Origin: Fodinibius saliphilus
Lineage (GTDB): Bacteria; Bacteroidota; Rhodothermia; Balneolales; Balneolaceae
Assembly: GCF_005869845.1 (NCBI RefSeq)
Contig: NZ_VAWF01000001.1
Coordinates: 868,001-932,000, forward strand
Direction of reading: 5' to 3'
Length of the DNA stretch: 64,000 bases
Below are positions 56,338-64,000 of the stretch, one piece after another; within the stretch, counting starts at the first letter, position 1, and every line of letters starts with the position of its first letter. Below the pieces are notes generated by a model. The model saw only the letters and a list, made by a program, of their open reading frames with translations. It did not search any database and was not told the DNA's origin. Position numbers and translations under genes: made by a program.

Positions 56338-56916
56338 CTCATTAACGACCAGTCTATCAAGCTCTTAGTCTTTGGACAATTAGCACTCAGTAGACAACAA
56401 CACTTAGCTAGTTTTATAGAGATATCTTTGATATGTCACCCTTAAAAAGGAAGACATAACGTTCATTTTAGATCAACGGCTTTTAATAAGATATTTTTGA
56501 CAGAGATACCTTGAACAAGGGTGCGGGTAATATCCCAAATAAGTGGATTCAAAAGGCGCTCACAGGCCGGTAACGTATCCTCAGAAGAAGCTTGTACATG
56601 CTTTTTAAAAGGTTTTCAGAAACAGGAATTGCCATTAGCCTTAGGAAAATTTCTGAGTAGGATGCATAGATTATATTGCAAATCCTGAAATAACAGGTTA
56701 AAAATAGCATACAATCCACAGATCTCCTCTAATAAGAAGAAAAATATAATAGCAAATCAAAAACAGTCTCTCGGATATTAAACGTTCGTAAAGGTATTTC
56801 CCGTGGATTTTCTTTTTTCAAAAGATCATAATTGCTAAAATGTAACAACTATATAAATATCTCGTAATGCTTACATCTTTAAAAGAACACATCTATTTAA
56901 AGAAAATAGGCAATCA
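56338..56916. other. 579-bp spacer without a recognised gene
   Basis: No start-to-stop gene with a family match is seen. On the minus strand a 47-codon open stretch (about 56475-56618, ending ILLKAVDLK before TGA) has amino-acid-like composition but no start codon, and could be a gene remnant. On the + strand a comparable open stretch overlaps it. The last 80 bases are AT-rich and probably hold the promoter of the DUF5694 gene. Confidence 0.45.
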
Positions 56917-57762
56917 ATGTTTTTAAATACTTCAATCAATAAGTTCAGAATACAAGCTTTTCTCGCACTCATTCTAATTTTATCAACTTCGATTCCGGCT
57001 ATTGGGCAGTCACAAGCGACTACTTATCAAACGGATACAACCGTGGAAGTAATGATTTTAGGAACCGGGCATTTCGGTAACCCCGGCCAGGATGTTATTA
57101 ATATCAAGTTCCCAGATGTACTGAAGCCGAAATATCAAAAACAGGTCGGCCAAGTTCTCGATTCTCTGGCGACTTTCAACCCTACAAAAATGGCGGTAGA
57201 AGTACGCCCCTCCTATAAGTCCAAATTTGACAGTCTCTATAAGGCCTATTTGGAAGGAAGTCATTCTTTAAGTAGAAATGAACGACAACAGATCGGCTTT
57301 AGAATAGGAAAACGATTTAACCATTCCCATCTTTATTCAATTGATCACAAGGGTAAATTTCCTTTTACCAAAGTCGTCAAGTATGCCCGTCAACACAACC
57401 CCCAATTTGTTAATTACTTCAAAGCGCTCAGAAAAGAGATCGAATCAGAGGATCAAGAACTCTATAATAATGCCACCATTCGCGAGATTTTGCAGGAAAA
57501 AAATAGCCCACAAAATCTGCAGAAGCAACGTGATTTTTATGCCCAAACAGCTGCAGTTGGAGCCGATACCACTTGGGTAGGAGCTAAATTGGTATCTCAA
57601 TGGCATAAACGCAATATCAAAATATTTGGTCATCTTGCTAAAATTGCAGAAGAAGGGGATCGAATTATCGTACTCTTTGGAAGTGGTCATGCCCCACTCC
57701 TGCGATATTTCGTTAACTCTTCCAAAAGAATGAAGCTCGTAGAACCACTGGATTATTTATGA
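56917..57762 (+). CDS. DUF5694 exported protein (TraB/PrgY-like fold)
   Basis: A signal peptide (about 1-31, ending IPAIGQ) is followed by VEVMILGTGHFGNPGQDVINI, then a central helical region with FNPTKMAVEVRPSYKSKFDSLY. A C-terminal VLFGSGHAPLLRYFV completes the DUF5694 pattern. The GTGH and GSGH motifs at both ends resemble the paired GxxH motifs of the TraB/TIKI metal-dependent protease-like superfamily, so a metal-dependent hydrolase is possible but unproven. Length 281. Confidence 0.82.
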   Translation: MFLNTSINKFRIQAFLALILILSTSIPAIGQSQATTYQTDTTVEVMILGTGHFGNPGQDVINIKFPDVLKPKYQKQVGQVLDSLATFNPTKMAVEVRPSYKSKFDSLYKAYLEGSHSLSRNERQQIGFRIGKRFNHSHLYSIDHKGKFPFTKVVKYARQHNPQFVNYFKALRKEIESEDQELYNNATIREILQEKNSPQNLQKQRDFYAQTAAVGADTTWVGAKLVSQWHKRNIKIFGHLAKIAEEGDRIIVLFGSGHAPLLRYFVNSSKRMKLVEPLDYL

Positions 57763-57824
57763 CAATAATATCAACGGAAGTATCAATTAGGTATACTCAT
57801 ATTGGTACTATATAATCATTATGC

Positions 57825-57846
57825 AAGCCCGGCCAAAGCCGGGCTT
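57825..57846. terminator. Hairpin after the DUF5694 gene
   Basis: AAGCCCGGC and GCCGGGCTT form a perfect 9-bp GC-rich stem with loop CAAA. There is no T tract on either side (AAATATT follows), so a Rho-independent terminator is only moderately likely. Confidence 0.5.
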
Positions 57847-57928
57847 AAATATTAAGCTGGCAAATGGCATAATTACTGTTAATATCTTATTGTTATGAAG
57901 ACCATAATTGTCAAGAAATCACTGACTC

Positions 57929-58741
57929 ATGAAAATTGCTCTTATCCAGCAAGCATGTACTGAACATAAATTTGAAAACCTAGACCGTGGTCTTCAATCG
58001 GCTCGCGAAGCTGCGAAATCAGGAGCTAATATCATCTGTTTCCCGGAACTGGCTTTTGAACCGTTCTACCCTCAGTACAATAACCCAACTGAACCGGAAC
58101 GGCATGCCCAGAAAATACCGGGTACTATTACCGAATCTTTTTCTGAGCTGGCAGCAGAATTTGAAGTGGTCATCATACTTAATTTATACGAGCAAGATGG
58201 AGATAAAACCTATGACAGTTCTCCCGTGATAAATATTGATGGCTCCATTATGGGAACAACTCGCATGGTTCATATTACTGATTATGCTTGTTTCCATGAA
58301 AAACAGTATTACACACCCGGTAATAATGGGGCCCCGGTATATGATACTCCCTATGGTAAAATCGGTGTTGCTATTTGCTACGATCGGCATTATCCGGAGT
58401 ATATGAGAGCTTTAGCTTTGAATGGTGCCGAAATTGTATTTGTACCACAAGCCGGTGCCGTTGGGGAATGGCCCGAAGGCTTATACCAATCGGAACTGCG
58501 TACTGCGGCTTTTCAAAATGGATATTTTACCGCACTTTGCAACCGAGTAGGCGAAGAACCAAAACTTACCTTTGCCGGAGAATCTTTTGTTTGTAACCCC
58601 CAAGGATCTGTCATTGCAGAGGCAGCAAGTCAAGACGAAGCGATACTGTATTGTGATATAAATTTAGAAGAAGTTCCCAACTCCCATGCACGAAAGCTTT
58701 TTATGAGAGATCGACGGCCAAATATATATAAGGATTGGTAA
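57929..58741 (+). CDS. Carbon-nitrogen hydrolase (AguB-like) with Met at the usual Lys position
   Basis: This is a nitrilase-superfamily protein of 270 residues. E40 in CFPELAFEP and C150 in GVAICYDRHYPEYMRAL match the catalytic Glu and Cys. The second member of the triad normally sits in YRKxHI; here the segment reads TTRMVHITDY, with M113 at the Lys position. The rest is closest to N-carbamoylputrescine amidase/beta-ureidopropionase-like proteins. Whether it is still a hydrolase, uses another Lys or binds ligand only is open. It is monocistronic, after a hairpin and ahead of a spacer. Confidence 0.85.
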   Translation: MKIALIQQACTEHKFENLDRGLQSAREAAKSGANIICFPELAFEPFYPQYNNPTEPERHAQKIPGTITESFSELAAEFEVVIILNLYEQDGDKTYDSSPVINIDGSIMGTTRMVHITDYACFHEKQYYTPGNNGAPVYDTPYGKIGVAICYDRHYPEYMRALALNGAEIVFVPQAGAVGEWPEGLYQSELRTAAFQNGYFTALCNRVGEEPKLTFAGESFVCNPQGSVIAEAASQDEAILYCDINLEEVPNSHARKLFMRDRRPNIYKDW

Positions 58742-58939
58742 CCTCATACCTGATATAATACAAATCCTGATAAACTGAGAGTTATTTCTCCCCACACCAA
58801 TTAGTTCACTGTTCTATTACCTTCATACCTGTTGGGAAAAAAGGGGTGTTTCAAAACTTTGAAATCATCTATACAGGAAAGTACCTCATTGTTGTTAAGT
58901 AGCTTTTTAATACAAAACATACTCATAAAGGTACTTGTT

Positions 58940-60061
58940 ATGATAGAACAAACAATCCCAAACAAGTTCGTTGAACTTGCAGATAAACAACGAGAAAGTG
59001 AAGAAGAACTCTTTTCGAAAGAAAATGTGGTAGGAGTTGCCCTTGGTAATAAGATCAAGAATGGTAAAGATACCGAAGAAACTGCCATTCAGGTTTTAGT
59101 ACAGCACAAACTGGAACCAGATTTACTATCCAAAAATGACCTCATACCCGATAAGGTTAAAGGAACTAAAACAGATGTAATTGAAGTAGGTCAAATTGTA
59201 GCCGGCCCCTTGGCTCCTGATATAGAGCCTGTGACTCAAACTGGTTTAGATGTAGGCAATGGGGATATGGTTGACTGGGATATGCAAGAAGAGCTGGATG
59301 ATATACTTACCGACCCCAAAGAACGTACACGTGCTCTCAAAAAACGACGAGCGAAATCGGCAAGAGGAATATCTCCTGAACAGCTACACCAACGAAGTCG
59401 TCCCGTTCGTGGTGGTTTTAGTATCGGCCATTATAAAATCACTGCCGGTACAATGTCTACAGCGTGTTACGATTTAAAAGCTTTTCCCGGTATACCCCAG
59501 AAATTCTATATTTTGAGCAATAATCATGTTCTGGCAAACTCTAATAAAGCCAACATGGGAGACCCAATTTTACAACCGGGTCCCTATGACGGAGGATCAT
59601 ATCCCCGAGATATGGTTGCTCGTTTAAGTCGATTTATTCCTATTCGATTCAAAAATTCTTCTACGACTCCTCGTAATTATGTAGATGCTGCTATCGCTGA
59701 AGTTCCCTTCCATATTGCAAACCGTGAAGTATACTGGATTGGACACGTTAAAGATCTGTATGCAGCTCCAAAAGTTGGTGATATCGTCCAGAAGGTAGGG
59801 CGTACTACTGATTTCAGTACTGGGCGTGTCAAAAGTATCAACGCAACTGTTGATGTCAATTATGGTAATGGGCGGGTAGCTCGATTTGCACACCAAATCC
59901 TTACTACTCGTATGAGCGCGGGAGGCGATTCGGGTAGCCTTGTTACTACATTGGATGAAAAAGCTGTGGGATTGTTATTCGCTGGTTCGCCCTATGTAAC
60001 AGTACTTAACAATATCCTCTATGTACAATCATTGCTCAATATTCGTATCCACGAAAAATAA
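58940..60061 (+). CDS. Trypsin-like serine protease without signal peptide
   Basis: I use ATG 58940, which has AAAGG about nine bases upstream; a longer reading from 58832 adds 36 residues without homology. An N-terminal domain (VVGVALGNKIKNG, EETAIQVLVQHKL) precedes a chymotrypsin fold. The triad is His in LSNNHVLANSN, Asp in YVDAAIAEV and Ser in SAGGDSGSLV. VGRTTDFSTGRV before the Ser is typical of NAL1-like and related bacterial proteases. There is no export signal, so it should be cytosolic or released another way. The targets are unknown. Confidence 0.82.
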   Translation: MIEQTIPNKFVELADKQRESEEELFSKENVVGVALGNKIKNGKDTEETAIQVLVQHKLEPDLLSKNDLIPDKVKGTKTDVIEVGQIVAGPLAPDIEPVTQTGLDVGNGDMVDWDMQEELDDILTDPKERTRALKKRRAKSARGISPEQLHQRSRPVRGGFSIGHYKITAGTMSTACYDLKAFPGIPQKFYILSNNHVLANSNKANMGDPILQPGPYDGGSYPRDMVARLSRFIPIRFKNSSTTPRNYVDAAIAEVPFHIANREVYWIGHVKDLYAAPKVGDIVQKVGRTTDFSTGRVKSINATVDVNYGNGRVARFAHQILTTRMSAGGDSGSLVTTLDEKAVGLLFAGSPYVTVLNNILYVQSLLNIRIHEK

Positions 60062-60092
60062 TACCCTCTAGAGTAATGGCATCTAATTCTAA

Positions 60093-60119
60093 AGGGGAGA
60101 CAGTATAATTGTCTCCCCT
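60093..60119. terminator. Hairpin after the protease gene
   Basis: AGGGGAGACA pairs with TGTCTCCCCT (10 bp) around a 7-base loop, 32 bp after the stop. It is followed by CTTATA without a full T tract. Confidence 0.5.
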
Positions 60120-60327
60120 CTTATACCACAGCCTTCAAATAACTATATCAAACAATTTTTTGAAGAATATCGTTATACCCAAGATAACTCAATGGATAAT
60201 AAGAGGGTAATTTCTGTTGCCGAAGGGTTCAATAATCAGCATAGAACTATTGATATTTATTTTTTTGGATCTGGGAATAAGATTAATCAATAAATCCGTT
60301 CAGGATACAAAATATTTTCGGTAACCT

Positions 60328-62262
60328 TTATGGGTCACAACATTTTTTTGCAGGAGTATTTTCTTCCTCCCCTTGTCTACCATTGCCAAGAATTAAATGC
60401 ACGTCTGAGTATCTATGTTGAATGCGAATGGCATTGGCAATTGCTAATAACGCTACCCCTACATCAGCAAAGATAGCCTCCCACATCGTTGCAATTCCAA
60501 AAGCGGCAAGCGCCATTACCAATAGTTTAATACCCAGCGCAAAGCCAATATTTTGCCATACCACCCGGTGCGTAAAATTCGCAATCTCTATAGCTGTAGA
60601 TATTTTTGAAGGCTGATCGGTTTGTATAACCACATCAGCTGTTTCTATTGTTGCGTCTGACCCTATACCACCCATTGCAATTCCAACATCGGCTAAGGTA
60701 ATCACCGGGGCATCATTCACACCATCTCCGATAAAACCTACCACATTCTTAGGTCCCAGCGCCCCTTTAACGTAACTATATTTATCATCAGGCATAAGAC
60801 CGCCATAAGCATACTCCAACCCCAACTTGTTCGCAACACGATCGACTACTTCCTGTTTATCACCAGACAACATTACAAGCTTTTCAACGCCTAGCTGATG
60901 TAACTTTTGAACTGCACTTTTGCTATCCTCTTTAATTTTATCTGTTATGCTGATGGTTCCTACATGCATACCCTCTTTTGCAACATGCACATAGGTATAA
61001 GAATCTTTCCAGCCATTACCTACAAGCTGGATATCATAATCATTCAATAAATCACGGTTCCCAACAGCTACCATTTTCTGGTTAATGGTCCCTACAAGTC
61101 CTTTACCAGATACTTCTTTTTGATTGGCCACCGAATACAACGATTGCCCATTCACGTAATCTGCTATAGCCTTTGCAATGGGATGAGTAGACTGCCGTTC
61201 CAATGAGGCGGCCAATTTAAGCAGCTCCTCTTTATCGTAACCATTCACAGGATAAACCTCCTGAACTTTAAATTCTCCCTTTGTCAGGGTTCCTGTTTTA
61301 TCCATAAATAGGATATTCATCTTGCGAAGTTGATCCAGAAAGTTAGCGCCTTTGAAAAGGATGCCATTGCGCGATGCCGCACCAATGCCTCCAAAATAGC
61401 CGAGGGGAATGGAAATCACCAACCCACAGGGGCAAGAAACAACCAAGAAAATAAGAGCACGATAGAACCATTCTTGGAAAACATAGTTCTCTACAAATAA
61501 ATATGGCAGAAAAGTCACAGCCACAGCCATCCACACGACAATGGGCGTATAGACTTTAGCGAAACGGCTCATAAACCGTTCTGTTGGTGCCTTTCGCGAG
61601 GAAGCCTCTTTTACCATCTCTAATATCTTGGATAGCTTCGTTTTTTCATAGGCACTGGTTACTTCAATACGCACAGGAGTTTGGCGGTTGATGGATCCGG
61701 CCCATACCTCTTCCCCAGTTTTGCGTATCATCGGCTTGGATTCTCCGGTTAAGGCAGCCGTATTAAAAGATCCCTGATCTGAAAGCAATATCCCATCCAA
61801 TGGCACTTTCTCCCCGGGTTTGACACGAATAATTTCCCCTACTTTAACATTTTGGGGACTAACTTTTAACACAGTGCGATTTCGTTCAACGTTTGCTATA
61901 TCGGGCTGACTGTCAATTAATGATTTGATAGATCGTCGTGCCCGTTGTACAGCATTACCCTGGGCATATTCTCCAACCATATAGAACAGCATTACGGCTA
62001 CCCCTTCAGCATACTCGCCGATGGCAAAAGCACCAACCGTGGCAATACCCATCAGCAGAAATTCACTAAATATGTTTCCTTTTTTAATGGATTTAAATGC
62101 TTTTATCCATACCGGGCCACCTACTGACAGGTACGAAAGTATATATAGCGATAGATACACGTACTGCTGTCCTGTAAAGGATATTAAATATTCTGCGACT
62201 AATGCCCCTACCAGGAACACAGCACTAATAATGACTTCTTTGTATTTTTTGAGATATGACAT
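60328..62262 (-). CDS. Heavy-metal P1B-type ATPase without N-terminal HMA domain
   Basis: This pump exports a soft or divalent metal such as Zn, Cd or Pb. The start is ATG 62262, overlapping the stop of the upstream gene as TAATG. The protein begins directly with membrane helices; no CxxC HMA domain is present. The ion-binding motif is SCPCGLVISIPLG, the phosphorylation site DKTGTLTKG, the A domain LTGESKPM and the hinge GDGVNDAP. The tail ends KKCCDP, a possible metal site. The CPC type with a GYFGGIGAASRNG follow-on is frequent in Bacteroidota Zn/Cd exporters. Length 644. Confidence 0.92.
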   Translation of the reverse strand: MSYLKKYKEVIISAVFLVGALVAEYLISFTGQQYVYLSLYILSYLSVGGPVWIKAFKSIKKGNIFSEFLLMGIATVGAFAIGEYAEGVAVMLFYMVGEYAQGNAVQRARRSIKSLIDSQPDIANVERNRTVLKVSPQNVKVGEIIRVKPGEKVPLDGILLSDQGSFNTAALTGESKPMIRKTGEEVWAGSINRQTPVRIEVTSAYEKTKLSKILEMVKEASSRKAPTERFMSRFAKVYTPIVVWMAVAVTFLPYLFVENYVFQEWFYRALIFLVVSCPCGLVISIPLGYFGGIGAASRNGILFKGANFLDQLRKMNILFMDKTGTLTKGEFKVQEVYPVNGYDKEELLKLAASLERQSTHPIAKAIADYVNGQSLYSVANQKEVSGKGLVGTINQKMVAVGNRDLLNDYDIQLVGNGWKDSYTYVHVAKEGMHVGTISITDKIKEDSKSAVQKLHQLGVEKLVMLSGDKQEVVDRVANKLGLEYAYGGLMPDDKYSYVKGALGPKNVVGFIGDGVNDAPVITLADVGIAMGGIGSDATIETADVVIQTDQPSKISTAIEIANFTHRVVWQNIGFALGIKLLVMALAAFGIATMWEAIFADVGVALLAIANAIRIQHRYSDVHLILGNGRQGEEENTPAKKCCDP

Positions 62263-62633
62263 TATAAATGAGGTTTTTGATCGATCCAGCTCCATGCATT
62301 TTCAGCCTCGTCAATAGAAAATATCATTAATTCTCCTTTCATTAAGGTACCAAAATACTGTCTCGTTTGTTTTTGATTCTTATGACTATGAACAACAGCA
62401 ATACGGTCAAAACAGTTAGCATATTTCGCATACAGGCGGCGGCTCATCCTAAGTACATTAAAGGCCGCCCACCCTTCAAAACCTTCTATAATGACTAATA
62501 GGTGAGGATCTTTCAAATATTGAGCTTGTTTTCTAATCAATTCTGCTAGCTCTGCTAATTCTTCTCTAGAAATCTCTCCGGCCACCCGCAAGGCCAGGTT
62601 CCCATTATTCACATCTTCATTTATCTCTATCAT
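62262..62633 (-). CDS. SpoIIAA-like STAS/SEC14-type protein
   Basis: This 123-residue cytosolic protein starts at ATG 62633; TTG 62639 is the alternative. The pattern LALRVAGEISREELAEL, HLLVIIEGFEGW and the C-terminal AENAWSWI match the SpoIIAA-like (PF11964) family of small STAS-fold proteins, some of which bind lipids or partners. The stop is fused to the start of the P-type ATPase gene (TAATG), so a link to that pump's activity or assembly is likely but inferred. Confidence 0.85.
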   Translation of the reverse strand: MIEINEDVNNGNLALRVAGEISREELAELAELIRKQAQYLKDPHLLVIIEGFEGWAAFNVLRMSRRLYAKYANCFDRIAVVHSHKNQKQTRQYFGTLMKGELMIFSIDEAENAWSWIDQKPHL

Positions 62634-62730
62634 TTTCAATGATTTATTTTTATTTCAATCTTTATTTCAAAAATAAACCCTTGATAAACTTAATTCTTAC
62701 AACATTATGTATTTATTGTGCAAAATTATG

Positions 62731-63185
62731 AAATCTACCACTACATTCCTTTTTTATGGCCTTTAATCAACATAGCTATACTCTTTCAATGAGTAGCGCC
62801 TGTCTATTACCAGTTTTAACTTTCCCATTTAAATCAGTTCCTTAAGGAGAAGTATAGTTTTCTTTTCGCCCCGCTAATTCAGCCAGGTAACCTGCCCCTA
62901 AATCACAGATAACGTTATTTGGACAGGCCTCAAATAGACTCCCTGTGGGTGTAATCAATCATCTCTTCGGCTTTCAATGGTTTTACCATTTCTATGTTAG
63001 TAGTACGGCAAAATCCAATAACTTCTGCTCAAAAATATTTAGCGAACTGAACTAGAACCTTGCCGACTGAGCCAAAAGCCTCAAAGATAAGATCCTTTTG
63101 CGCTTCTCAGATATTTCTATTTTAAGAAAGGCAGTATAGTATGTTCACCAAATTGGATAACGGCTACTTTCTCAAAGATCTAGGT
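62731..63185 (-). pseudogene. Decayed zinc-type (MDR) alcohol dehydrogenase/quinone reductase
   Basis: Read on the minus strand the region gives pieces of a medium-chain dehydrogenase in shifting frames: VAVIQFGEHT, KDLIFEAFGSVGKVLVQFAKYF, then a stop where Gly is expected and AEVIGFCRTTNIEMVK with EEMIDYT. A deletion follows, then LKELI, a stop, MGKLKLVIDRRYSLKEY and YVD before another stop near the HKKGNVV end. The order matches residues of about 120-320 of NAD(P)-dependent alcohol dehydrogenases. Several stops, shifts and the loss of about 80 codons show long decay. The N-terminal third is gone. Confidence 0.75.
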
Positions 63186-63273
63186 TAGGAGTTTTTCACA
63201 ACCTTCTCTTCACCCTCTATTCAGCAATACTCCGAACAATTTCAAAATTGGGTATTTCCTCCTGCTGATAATA

Positions 63274-63840
63274 CTATAATCGGTCAATAGAAGTACGTTT
63301 ATTTTGCTTGATGTCCTTGAAATGGGATGGTGCAAGTCCCGTCTCTTTTTTAAACTGTCGTGAAAAATGCTGTTGACTACTATAGTCAAGCTCCAAAGCA
63401 ATCTGGCTTAGGGTTTTCTCATCATATACAATAAGTTCTTTAGCTCGTTCTATTTTTTGAAGAATAAAATACCGCTCTATTGATTTGCCCTCAACGGCAG
63501 AAAAAAGGCGACTAATCTGCTGATAGTCTTTATAAATATTATCTGCTAAAAAGTCGGATAAGTTATTCTCTAATGGAGTGCCTGACCTCACTTGCTGAAT
63601 AATAAGTTGCTTCACCTGTTCAACAATGCGACTGTTCTCATCATCAATAATATCAAAACCATTATCACGAATAATGGAAATAAGTTTGGCATACTGATCT
63701 TCATCAATAGGTTGAGTCAGATACAACTCACCAAGTTCCATATTTTGCACCTCAAATCCAGCTAGTTTCAGCTTTTCTTCTAATACCTCAGCACAGTGGT
63801 TGCACACCATATTTTTAATATGAAAGTGTTTGTTGTTCAT
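63274..63840 (-). CDS. AraC-family regulator with N-terminal HMA-like metal-binding domain
   Basis: This is a two-part regulator of 188 residues. Residues 1-70 look like an HMA domain: IKNMVCNHCAEVLEEKLKLAGF with C13 and C16 as soft-metal ligands. Residues about 100-185 carry a double-HTH AraC DNA-binding domain, with KTLSQIALELDYSSQQHFSRQFKKETGLAPSHF. A metal-responsive activator is the simple reading. It is probably the controller of the P1B ATPase operon a short way downstream, separated from it by the decayed dehydrogenase. The ATG is at 63840. Confidence 0.9.
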   Translation of the reverse strand: MNNKHFHIKNMVCNHCAEVLEEKLKLAGFEVQNMELGELYLTQPIDEDQYAKLISIIRDNGFDIIDDENSRIVEQVKQLIIQQVRSGTPLENNLSDFLADNIYKDYQQISRLFSAVEGKSIERYFILQKIERAKELIVYDEKTLSQIALELDYSSQQHFSRQFKKETGLAPSHFKDIKQNKRTSIDRL

Positions 63841-63897
63841 AGGAAATAAAATAAAACAATTAATGGAAAACTATTACTATTTACCAAAACAGAGTAT

Positions 63898-63910
63898 AAC
63901 GTTTAACGTT
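63898..63910. promoter_or_regulatory. Palindromic site upstream of the HMA-AraC gene
   Basis: AACGTT-T-AACGTT is a perfect inverted repeat with a one-base centre, extended to TATA on both flanks with one mismatch. It lies about 58 bp before the regulator ATG, a usual position for an autoregulatory operator. Confidence 0.4.
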
Positions 63911-63942
63911 CTATAGAATTTGTCATACTTATCTATATTCAT

Positions 63943-63987
63943 TTCCTAACAAGTTCACATTGAGAATATCCTTCCAAATGTTAGGAA
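63943..63987. repeat. Inverted repeat near the right edge
   Basis: TTCCTAAC (63943-63950) and GTTAGGAA (63980-63987) are perfect 8-base arms with a 29-base spacer. No T tract or start codon is close. Confidence 0.25.
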
Positions 63988-64000
63988 TGATTTATCGTAT

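Noticed and set aside
63210-63401. A 63-codon minus-strand frame next to the AraC gene
   Set aside because: It overlaps the regulator's 3' end in another frame and has no homology.
1-64000. tRNA, rRNA, CRISPR array, insertion sequence or prophage
   Set aside because: No cloverleaf, repeat-spacer array, transposase, integrase or phage structural gene was seen in any frame I read.

Overview
The window is a stretch of bacterial chromosome at roughly 40% G+C with dense genes and short spacers. Its families point to the Bacteroidota/Rhodothermota side of the tree, most likely a Balneolales-type bacterium: a GWxTD-domain protein, a DUF2723 membrane glycosyltransferase, DUF1684, DUF2795, two-component-propeller kinases, LytS/LytTR pairs, many Sec-signal and lipoprotein leaders, and few strong Shine-Dalgarno sites. 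The lineage is an inference from gene content; no rRNA or tRNA gene is present to confirm it.

Layout. 1-11 kb: end of a PQQ-type sugar dehydrogenase, CDF metal transporter, PagL-like lipid A deacylase, lipoprotein MsrB, PH-domain protein, sodium-coupled NSS transporter, 991-residue DUF2723 protein, an unknown protein coupled to YbeY, DUF445 protein, Nit-type amidase. 11-17 kb: three exported amidohydrolase-fold proteins in one operon, only one with a full set of metal ligands, then an acyl-CoA carboxylase beta subunit. 17-22 kb: GWxTD protein, PdxA, methyltransferase, FtsE and QueG. 22-29 kb: ECF sigma factor, small outer-membrane barrel, and a minus-strand run Ppx, PrmA, M28 peptidase, SDR, GatA, TatA. 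29-34 kb: DUF2795, BamA/TamA-type barrel, cyclic-nucleotide-binding protein, RlmD. 34-46 kb: beta-propeller lactonase, S10 carboxypeptidase, CrtI-type desaturase, phosphoesterase, glycosyltransferase, HEAGH membrane protein, DUF1684, methyltransferase, endonuclease IV, and a lipoprotein-LytS-LytTR operon.

46-55 kb is a signalling island on the minus strand: a decayed propeller kinase, a MASE2-like membrane kinase, a 1148-residue propeller kinase, and a REC-HisKA-HATPase-REC hybrid. The two intact kinases and the dead copy share one kinase module with an LHN-x-GN H-box. Upstream lies an HTH/membrane-protein gene pair in which each gene carries one homopolymer frameshift. 55-60 kb holds small genes, two long spacers, a DUF5694 protein, a nitrilase-superfamily protein with Met at the usual catalytic Lys, and a trypsin-like protein without a signal peptide. 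60-64 kb is a heavy-metal locus: a P1B ATPase translationally coupled to a SpoIIAA-like STAS protein, a decayed alcohol dehydrogenase, and an AraC-type regulator fused to an N-terminal HMA-like metal-binding domain.

No insertion sequence, prophage, CRISPR array, rRNA or tRNA was seen. The most interesting items are the LHN-x-GN kinase cluster with its vestigial member, the metal locus in which the HMA domain sits on the regulator instead of the pump, and three separate gene-decay events, two of which escape ordinary ORF calling. I found no clear evidence for a wholly new defence or mobile system.
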